NCBI GenBank assembly: GCA_029560455.1
Contig: JAKQKW010000297.1
Span: 1-11,533, forward strand
DNA: 11,533 nt
Direction: 5' to 3'
Source: Candidatus Rifleibacteriota bacterium
GTDB taxonomy: Bacteria > Riflebacteria > Ozemobacteria > Ozemobacterales > Ozemobacteraceae
In this document: piece after piece, positions 6,566-11,533 of the stretch
Numbering within the stretch: the stretch's first letter is position 1
How the letters are laid out: each line of letters begins with the position of its first letter
Translations under genes and position numbers: made by a program
The notes under the pieces: model-generated
Told to the model about the DNA's origin: nothing
The model's database searches: none
What the model saw: the letters and a program-made list of their open reading frames with translations, nothing else

Positions 6566-7546
6566 ATGACAAAGCCTCTACGCATCGTCTTCATGGGCTG
6601 CCCTGACTTTGCAGTGCCATCATTGCGCGCGCTCGCTGACGACCCCGACTTCGAAATCGCCGCAGTCTACTGCATGCCCGACCGACCGAAAGGCCGCGGT
6701 AAAAAACCGGCACCAACGCCGGTAAAGGCATTTGCCCTCGAACGAGGCTTTACAGTAAACACCCCGGCCACTTTCCGCAATGCCCCCGATGAGGTCGAAA
6801 CCCTGCGTTCCTTTTCCCCCGACTACCTGGTTGTAGTCGCTTATGGGCTGATACTGCCACAGGTGGTTCTCGATATTCCTAAAATCGCTCCGGTCAATCT
6901 GCATGCTTCGATTCTGCCAGAATTCCGCGGCCCGGCGCCGATTCACCAGGCAATGCTGCTCGGGCGAAAAGTCACCGGCAATACGGTGATGCTGATGAGC
7001 AAAGGCATGGACGAAGGCGATATGCTTGCGGTCGGTCAGACACCAATCAGCGAAAATGATGATCTGGGTTCATTGCACGACCGATTGAGCGCTGAAGGCG
7101 CAGTACTGCTGGCCAGAACCCTCAAGGAATTCGCCGCCGGCAAAATCAGACCGCTGCCGCAAAACCATGCGCAGGCCACCTACACCAGCAAAATCAGTTC
7201 GCAGACCGCCCACATCGACTGGAACCGCCCGGCCGACGAGATACGCAACCTTATCTACGCGATGAGCCCGTTTCCGGGTGCCTGGTTTGCCGATGGTGAC
7301 GAACGCATAAAAGTTTTTCGCGCCGCCGCCGAAAGTTATCCCGGCAATCAACCCGCCGGCACAGTGTTAAACCAGAGCCCGACTGAGGGCATCAGGGTCG
7401 TCTGCGGCAATAATTCGGCATTGAAGCTTCTCGAGCTGCAGCGCGCCGGCAAGGGGCGCCTGTGCTGCGCCGATTTTCTGCGCGGCTGTCAGCTTAAATC
7501 AGAGATTCTCGTCAGCGGTACAGACGAAATTTCATCTGATGCTTGA
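6566..7546 (+). CDS. fmt: Methionyl-tRNA formyltransferase
   Basis: A 326-residue protein that formylates initiator Met-tRNA using 10-formyltetrahydrofolate. The N-terminus IVFMGCPDFAVPSL (7-20) and the tRNA-contacting loop GRGKKPAPTPVK are typical. The catalytic triad can be placed at N111, H113 (VNLHASILPEFRGPAPI) and D149 (GMDEGD), equivalent to E. coli N106, H108 and D144. The C-terminal domain shows SPFPGAWF and LKLLELQRAGKG. GAGGAAG inside the end of def (6548-6554) is a usable ribosome-binding site. The stop codon overlaps a candidate -35 element for the rex promoter. Confidence 0.97.
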   Translation: MTKPLRIVFMGCPDFAVPSLRALADDPDFEIAAVYCMPDRPKGRGKKPAPTPVKAFALERGFTVNTPATFRNAPDEVETLRSFSPDYLVVVAYGLILPQVVLDIPKIAPVNLHASILPEFRGPAPIHQAMLLGRKVTGNTVMLMSKGMDEGDMLAVGQTPISENDDLGSLHDRLSAEGAVLLARTLKEFAAGKIRPLPQNHAQATYTSKISSQTAHIDWNRPADEIRNLIYAMSPFPGAWFADGDERIKVFRAAAESYPGNQPAGTVLNQSPTEGIRVVCGNNSALKLLELQRAGKGRLCCADFLRGCQLKSEILVSGTDEISSDA

Positions 7547-7572
7547 AAGAAAAAGGTCAGTTGTGTTAAAAA
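7543..7572 (+). promoter_or_regulatory. Possible rex promoter overlapping the end of fmt
   Basis: TTGAAA at 7543-7548 overlaps the fmt stop. It is followed after 18 bases by TAAAAA (7567-7572), which matches four of six -10 bases. The -10 overlaps TTGTGTTAAAAATTACGG (7561-7578), whose left half resembles the TTGTG half of Rex operators while its right half matches poorly. Autorepression by Rex is therefore possible but weakly supported. Confidence 0.28.
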
Positions 7573-7596
7573 TTACGGTGCTAATCTGCAACTGAC
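7556..7596 (+). promoter_or_regulatory. Hairpin in the rex leader, next to the ribosome-binding site
   Basis: GTCAGTTG (7556-7563) and CAACTGAC (7589-7596) are a perfect 8-base inverted repeat. Two wobble pairs (U7564-G7588 and G7565-U7587) could extend it to ten pairs, with a loop of about 21 bases. The AAGGAG ribosome-binding site of rex (7597-7602) begins at the next base, so the hairpin could influence ribosome access or act as a DNA operator. It is not a terminator, because no T-run follows. Confidence 0.45.
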
Positions 7597-7610
7597 AAGG
7601 AGTTTTTCCG

Positions 7611-8288
7611 GTGGGAACTAAACTGGCTCCTCCTCAGGCGACGATCAAGAGATTGTCTATCTATCTTCGTTACCTGAATGGCCTTGACGGAGATGGTGTC
7701 AAAGTTATTTCATCACACGACCTCGCCCGCAAGCTTGGTCTCAACCCGGCCCAGGTTCGCAAGGATCTCGCGTATTTCGGTGAATTCGGCAAACGTGGCG
7801 TCGGTTATTCAGTCAAAAAGCTGCGCGACCATATTGTTAAAATCCTTGGCCTGCAGAAAATACGCAAGGTTGCCATTGTCGGAGCCGGTGGCCGTCTTGG
7901 CACCGCCCTGGCTATGTATACCGGGTTTGAAAAGCGCAATTTCAAAGTTTGCGCCCTCTTCGACAATGACCCGGCCCTGATTGGTACTACCCTCGAACAT
8001 CTCGGGCAGATTTCGCCGGTAAGCGAGCTGCCAAAACTCGTTAAAGAGCGCGAAATTGAAATTCTCATCCTCACTGTTCCTGCCAGGGCTGTAAAAGAAG
8101 TCTATGACATGGTCATGCTTTCGGGTGTGCGGGCGGTTCTCAACTTTGCACCGTTCAAGCTCATCTCCACCGAAAATGTTCTGGTACACAACGTCGATCT
8201 CACCACTGAACTTGAATCGCTCAGCTACCATCTCTGCCTGCAGGAATCAGGTCTGCCAATCGAACCCGACACCGACGATGAAACCTGA
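7611..8288 (+). CDS. rex: Redox-sensing transcriptional repressor Rex
   Basis: A 225-residue Rex repressor, which senses the NADH/NAD+ ratio and controls fermentation and respiration genes. The N-terminal winged helix shows TIKRLSIYLRYL, ISSHDLARKLGLNPAQVRKDL and YFGEFGKRGVGY. The Rossmann domain begins KVAIVGAGGRLGTALAMY (86-103) and continues with FDNDP, VLNFAPFKL and VHNVDLTTELESLSYHL. The usual GAGNLG-type loop has one extra residue here (G91-A-G-G-R-L-G97). GTG at 7611 is the start, eight bases after AAGGAG (7597-7602). The C-terminus ends in a short acidic tail. It stands 64 bases after fmt with its own leader, and 26 bases before the STAS gene. Confidence 0.96.
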   Translation: MGTKLAPPQATIKRLSIYLRYLNGLDGDGVKVISSHDLARKLGLNPAQVRKDLAYFGEFGKRGVGYSVKKLRDHIVKILGLQKIRKVAIVGAGGRLGTALAMYTGFEKRNFKVCALFDNDPALIGTTLEHLGQISPVSELPKLVKEREIEILILTVPARAVKEVYDMVMLSGVRAVLNFAPFKLISTENVLVHNVDLTTELESLSYHLCLQESGLPIEPDTDDET

Positions 8289-8299
8289 GCAAATCCCCC

Positions 8300-8313
8300 A
8301 AAACTGGAGTTTT
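8300..8313 (+). promoter_or_regulatory. Small inverted repeat holding the STAS-gene ribosome-binding site
   Basis: AAAACTGGAGTTTT is a perfect 6-base inverted repeat around GG. As RNA it gives a five-pair A/U-rich stem with loop UGGA, with most of the GGAG ribosome-binding site (8306-8309) in the loop, directly before the ATG at 8315. The stem is weak, so an effect on translation is only a possibility. Confidence 0.3.
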
Positions 8314-8314
8314 C

Positions 8315-8680
8315 ATGAGTCTAACCATTGAAAGCCAGCAGCATGAAAACAATGTTGTTGTAATCGCCGTTCATGGCGAAATTACCTTCGAAAATTCAGA
8401 TCAACTGCGCGATCGGCTCGATCAGCACTGTGATCAGAACCAGGTTCGCATCGTCATTGACCTTGCCGGCCTCAAATACATGAGCTCCGCCGGCATGGGC
8501 GTTCTCGTACATGGTCTCAAGAACACCCGCGCCAAAGGCGGCGACCTTCGCCTGATAAATCTCAACGACAAGATGCGCCGGGTTTTTCTCATCACCCAGT
8601 TTACTCATCATTTCGTCGTTCTAAAAAACCTCGAGGAAGCTGTCGCCAGCTTTGCCTCACCAGTCGAAAGCAGCAGGTGA
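8315..8680 (+). CDS. STAS-domain anti-sigma factor antagonist
   Basis: A 121-residue single-domain STAS protein of the SpoIIAA/RsbV type. Such proteins normally bind an anti-sigma kinase and are switched off by serine phosphorylation. The pattern VIAVHGEITFENSDQLRDRL (16-35), then VIDLAGLKYMSSAGMGVLV (47-65), fits the fold. The phosphorylation loop reads M56-S57-S58-A59-G60 instead of DSSG; SSAG variants are common, but the acceptor serine cannot be fixed here. No kinase or sigma gene is present in the window. The TGA stop lies inside AGGTGA, the ribosome-binding site of rel, and rel continues in the same reading frame, so the two are tightly coupled. Confidence 0.9.
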   Translation: MSLTIESQQHENNVVVIAVHGEITFENSDQLRDRLDQHCDQNQVRIVIDLAGLKYMSSAGMGVLVHGLKNTRAKGGDLRLINLNDKMRRVFLITQFTHHFVVLKNLEEAVASFASPVESSR

Positions 8681-8689
8681 CCGACCATT
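8675..8689 (+). promoter_or_regulatory. Ribosome-binding site and AUU start codon of rel
   Basis: AGGTGA (8675-8680) lies six bases before ATT (8687-8689). No ATG, GTG or TTG occurs in this frame between the STAS stop (8678-8680) and 8948, while Rel homology runs throughout. The ATT gives (M)SLEKIFAAV, aligned with the usual M-x-SLEEL-type Rel N-terminus. This spacing decides the start. Confidence 0.65.
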
Positions 8690-10897
8690 TCTCTCGAAAA
8701 GATATTCGCAGCGGTAAAACAATATAATCCAGACGCTGACCTTGACCGCATCGAAAAAGCCTACCGGTTTGCCGAAGAATGCCACAAGGATCAGTTCAGA
8801 GCCTCAGGTGAGCCCTATTTTCTTCACCCCGAATCGGTAGCCCTGATCGTCGCGGCCGAACTCAAGCTCGACTCGACCTCGATCTGTGCTGCACTTCTGC
8901 ATGACGTCATCGAAGACACGGCCGCCACCACCGCTGATATCGAGAAAATGTTCGGCCCGGTCATGGCCCAGCTGGTAGAAGGCGTCACCAAGCTCAACAA
9001 AATGTTTTTCAGCTCAGCTTCTGCAGCCCAGGCAGCCAACTTTCGCAAGATGCTTTTTGCGATGACCAACGACGTGCGCGTCATTCTCATCAAGCTTGCC
9101 GACCGCCTGCACAATATCAGAACCCTGCAGTTTCTGCCCGAAGTAAAGCAGAAATACGTGGCCCGCGAAACCCTCGAAATATACGCACCCCTGGCCCATC
9201 GCCTCGGCATCAACAAAGTAAAATCAGAACTAGAAGAAACATCTTTCCGCTTTCTGCAGCCCGAAAAAGCGAAAGAAATCTTCGACTTTCTCAATTCAAC
9301 CGGTCTTGAAGGCGACGTGAAGCTTAAAGAGGCCATGAATCAGATTGAAGAACATCTTAAAGAATTCCATATCGAAGCCAAAATCAGCGGGCGCCCGAAA
9401 CAGGCCTACTCGATCTACAACAAGACAATCAAATATAACACCGGCCTCGACGGCCTCTACGATTTTCTTGGCATCAGAATTCTCACCGAATCGGTCAAAG
9501 ACTGCTACGCCGCCCTCGGCATGGTTCACAAATACTGGAAACCGATTCCGGGCCGCTTCAAAGACTATATCGCGGTGCCGAAGCCAAACATGTATCAATC
9601 GCTTCATACCACTGTCATTTTCGACGGCAAACCGCTCGAAGTGCAGATCAGAACCGAAGAGATGCACCGTATCGCCGAAGAGGGCATCGCCGCCCACTGG
9701 GATTACAAAGAAACCGCCGGCAAGGAAAGCGCCCCCGATTACAAAGAAAAGCTCTCGTGGCTGCGCAACCTCATCGACTGGTATCAGGATGTCAAAGACG
9801 CTTCCGAATTCATGGAAACCGTCAAGGTCGAGCTGTTTCAGTATCATGTCTATGTTTTCACACCGAAGGGCGATGTTATCGAACTGCCCAACGGCAGCAC
9901 GCCAATCGACTTTGCCTACACCATTCACACCGATATCGGGCACCGTTGCTGCGGTGCCAAGGTCAACGGGCATATCGTTCCGCTTGAGTACCGACTGCAG
10001 AATGGCGATATCGTTTCGATTCTCACCAACAAGAACCAGAAGGGCCCCAGCCGCGACTGGCTTAAAATCGTCGGCAGCGCCAGCGCCAAGCGCAAGATTC
10101 GCATCTGGCTGAAAAAAGAGTTTCGTGACGAATACATTATCAGCGGCGAACGCGACTTTCTTGAAGCTTTTCAGAGACTTGGCGGCGACCGTGAAACCGA
10201 AAAAACCTTCAAAACCGGTGGTTTCAACAACAAGGTTAAAGAACTTGGCTTTCCGTCGGTTGAAGAGCTCTATGCCGGCATCGGCGCCGGCGAGATCCGC
10301 GCCCAGCAGGTAATCGGCAAGCTTTTTCCCGATCTGATCACGAAATCGCAGCCGAAACCGCAGACGATCGCCAAAAATATCACGCGGCGCGAGAAGGCCC
10401 GCAAAAAGGCCTGCAAAGGCCCGCGCATCATCGTTGGCGGCCTTGAAGATGCGCTGATCAAGATGTCGCGCTGCTGCAACCCGATTCCGGGCGACGAAAT
10501 CATTGGTTACATCACCCGCGGCCGCGGCGTCACCGTGCACAAGAAAGACTGCCCGAACGCGCAGAACCTGAAGAACGACACTGAAGACCGCCTGATCGAT
10601 GTCAGATGGGATCTCGGCATCGTCGACGAGGTGCTTGGCGAGGGCGATTATCTCGCCAAAATCCGCATCGAAACGACAGACCGCAAGGGCATGCTCAACT
10701 CGGTCACCAGTGTTATCGCCAATCAGGGCATCAATATTCACTCGGCGTCGGCCAAGACCACGAAACAGAAGACCGGTATTCTCGATTTTTCGATCGAAGT
10801 CAGGGATTCAGGCATGCTGGAAGGTTTGTTGCGGGCTCTTGCCCGTTTGATCGGCGTCACCAAAGCCTACCGTGTCGACCACCCTGCGAATAAATAG
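8687..10897 (+). CDS. rel: Bifunctional (p)ppGpp synthetase/hydrolase (RelA/SpoT family)
   Basis: Read from ATT at 8687, the protein has 736 residues, normal for a long RSH enzyme that makes and degrades the stringent-response alarmone. The HD hydrolase domain has R38, H47 in GEPYFLHP, H72-D73 and E76-D77 in LLHDVIEDT, and later IKLADRLHNIRTL. The synthetase domain has GRPKQAYSIY, GRFKDYIAVPKPN (289-301) and EVQIRT (318-323). TGS starts near 389 (VFTPKGDVIELPNGSTPIDFAY). A zinc-finger or CC region follows with C596-C597 and C622, then an ACT domain at about 655-730. The hydrolase motifs are intact, so both activities are expected. A start at the first ATG (8948, residue 88) would remove the whole HDxxED site and is unlikely. 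An AUU start, reinitiation after the STAS gene, or UGA read-through are the remaining options. The stop TAG is six bases before the UDG gene. Confidence 0.93.
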   Translation: MSLEKIFAAVKQYNPDADLDRIEKAYRFAEECHKDQFRASGEPYFLHPESVALIVAAELKLDSTSICAALLHDVIEDTAATTADIEKMFGPVMAQLVEGVTKLNKMFFSSASAAQAANFRKMLFAMTNDVRVILIKLADRLHNIRTLQFLPEVKQKYVARETLEIYAPLAHRLGINKVKSELEETSFRFLQPEKAKEIFDFLNSTGLEGDVKLKEAMNQIEEHLKEFHIEAKISGRPKQAYSIYNKTIKYNTGLDGLYDFLGIRILTESVKDCYAALGMVHKYWKPIPGRFKDYIAVPKPNMYQSLHTTVIFDGKPLEVQIRTEEMHRIAEEGIAAHWDYKETAGKESAPDYKEKLSWLRNLIDWYQDVKDASEFMETVKVELFQYHVYVFTPKGDVIELPNGSTPIDFAYTIHTDIGHRCCGAKVNGHIVPLEYRLQNGDIVSILTNKNQKGPSRDWLKIVGSASAKRKIRIWLKKEFRDEYIISGERDFLEAFQRLGGDRETEKTFKTGGFNNKVKELGFPSVEELYAGIGAGEIRAQQVIGKLFPDLITKSQPKPQTIAKNITRREKARKKACKGPRIIVGGLEDALIKMSRCCNPIPGDEIIGYITRGRGVTVHKKDCPNAQNLKNDTEDRLIDVRWDLGIVDEVLGEGDYLAKIRIETTDRKGMLNSVTSVIANQGINIHSASAKTTKQKTGILDFSIEVRDSGMLEGLLRALARLIGVTKAYRVDHPANK

Positions 10898-10903
10898 GCA
10901 TTT

Positions 10904-11533
10904 ATGGCCAGAAGCAGAAAAAGCGGCGATTCTGAAGAACAGCAGGTTGCTGCTGTCGATCTGATCGCGCTTCTGACTCCGACAGGCTGTGACGGTCTCT
11001 ACGAAGGCGAGATTGCCATGCCCGACGAAGATTTTAACTTCGATCAGCTGGCCGCCTCTGCTGCACCCGAACCGGAGCCGGCAGAAACGAAGAAAACAAC
11101 CAGACCGGTCCCGCCGGCCGCGAAGCCCGGCCCGACTCCAGTTTCGCCAAAAATGCGGCCGCCACCGACCTCAGCCGAAGAATACGAGACTCTCGCCCGT
11201 GCCAGCGCCCCGTCAAGCTACAGAACCACTGCCGGTCAACCGGCAGCGCCGTCTGGTGAAAAACCTGGTTCGGCACGCCTGCAGCCACTTGCCGAGATTC
11301 CCGGCGATTCGCTCGAAAATGTTGCCGCCGAAATCGCCGAGTGCACCCGCTGCGATCTGTGCAAAACCCGCAATAAAACAGTTCCGGGCGTTGGTAACCC
11401 GAAAGCCCGCCTCGTTCTGATCGGCGAGGCACCGGGTGCCGACGAGGATGCCAGCGGCATTCCGTTCGTCGGGCGGGCAGGACAGCATCTCGACAAGATC
11501 CTTGCAGCCGCCGGTTTCAAGCGTGAAGAAATC
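10904..11533 (+). CDS. Family-4 (Fe-S) uracil-DNA glycosylase, C-terminus beyond the window
   Basis: The visible 210 residues begin MARSRKSGDSEEQQ and run open to the window end. Residues 135-210 match family-4 uracil-DNA glycosylases, which remove uracil from DNA and hold a 4Fe-4S cluster: C147-x2-C150 (plus C153) gives the first cluster cysteines, then KTRNKTVPGVGNPKARLVLI, the active-site motif GEAPG (174-178), DEDASGIPFVGRAGQHLDKIL (180-200). The other two cluster cysteines would lie beyond the edge. Before the catalytic domain is an extension of about 135 residues rich in Pro, Ala and Glu, probably disordered after a short acidic start. The ATG at 10904 follows the rel stop by six bases, with only a weak AGG as ribosome-binding site. 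SPO1-polymerase-related proteins share the domain, so the symbol is left open. Confidence 0.88.
   Translation, partial: MARSRKSGDSEEQQVAAVDLIALLTPTGCDGLYEGEIAMPDEDFNFDQLAASAAPEPEPAETKKTTRPVPPAAKPGPTPVSPKMRPPPTSAEEYETLARASAPSSYRTTAGQPAAPSGEKPGSARLQPLAEIPGDSLENVAAEIAECTRCDLCKTRNKTVPGVGNPKARLVLIGEAPGADEDASGIPFVGRAGQHLDKILAAAGFKREEI

Noticed and set aside
8678..8680. Genome-wide recoding of UGA as an amino acid
   Set aside because: UGA ends tatD, remA, the flavoprotein gene, def, fmt and rex at positions that match family C-termini, so it works as an ordinary stop.
9296..10741. A 481-codon open frame on the minus strand across rel
   Set aside because: It is opposite conserved synthetase, TGS and ACT domains of Rel; its openness follows from codon bias in the real gene.
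8948..10897. rel beginning at the first ATG (8948)
   Set aside because: This would delete the first 87 residues including the HDxxED hydrolase site, although clear Rel homology continues upstream to 8687; there is also no good ribosome-binding site before 8948.
10989..11420. A 143-codon plus-strand frame near the right end
   Set aside because: It is out of frame with the uracil-DNA glycosylase gene (from 10904), whose motifs and cysteines are clear; the alternative product is an Arg/Pro-rich artefact.

Overview
The window looks like a housekeeping segment of a bacterial chromosome, fairly GC-rich and densely coded. One gene pair reads leftward at the left edge. Ten genes then read rightward: yicC - remA - rpoZ - a degenerate CoaBC/Dfp-like flavoprotein gene - priA - def - fmt - rex - a STAS-domain anti-sigma-factor antagonist - rel (RelA/SpoT) - a family-4 uracil-DNA glycosylase cut off by the right edge. 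The yicC-remA-(gmk)-rpoZ-coaBC-priA-def-fmt order is the well-known Firmicutes-type block, and RemA and Rex fit such a lineage. The sequence does not read as a typical Firmicute, however: gmk is missing, the coaBC slot holds a diverged protein, and base composition is relatively GC-rich. A deep-branching or candidate-phylum bacterium (Riflebacteria would be one guess) is possible; nothing here fixes the phylum.

Layout. Bases 1-40 (minus) hold the first 13 codons of a probable ThiF/TcdA-type gene, directly behind a TatD-family metal-dependent DNase (43-813, minus). Bases 814-1201 are a divergent intergenic region with a promoter facing each way and, between them, a roughly 105-base imperfect inverted repeat that can fold as a three-way-junction RNA. 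From 1202 on, genes are tightly packed, with ATGA overlaps at remA/rpoZ and at the flavoprotein/priA junction. Small gaps carry a likely internal promoter before def and a hairpin-bearing leader before rex.

Functionally the block joins RNA metabolism (YicC), transcription (RpoZ, RemA), replication restart (PriA), initiator-tRNA formylation and deformylation (Fmt/Def), redox sensing (Rex), a partner-switching regulator (STAS), the stringent response (Rel) and uracil repair (UDG). No mobile element, CRISPR array, rRNA or tRNA was seen.

The most notable observation is that the bifunctional (p)ppGpp synthetase/hydrolase gene has no ATG, GTG or TTG start for its first 87 codons. Homology runs back to an ATT codon at 8687, placed 6 bases after an AGGTGA ribosome-binding site. 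An AUU-initiated Rel, as known for infC, is therefore the best reading. The gene is also in frame with the upstream STAS gene, separated from it by one UGA codon. Other points for a second look are the structured intergenic element, an apparently leaderless yicC transcript, the missing gmk, the degenerate CoaC-like protein, substitutions in PriA's Walker A and DEEH motifs, and an extra residue in Rex's dinucleotide-binding loop.
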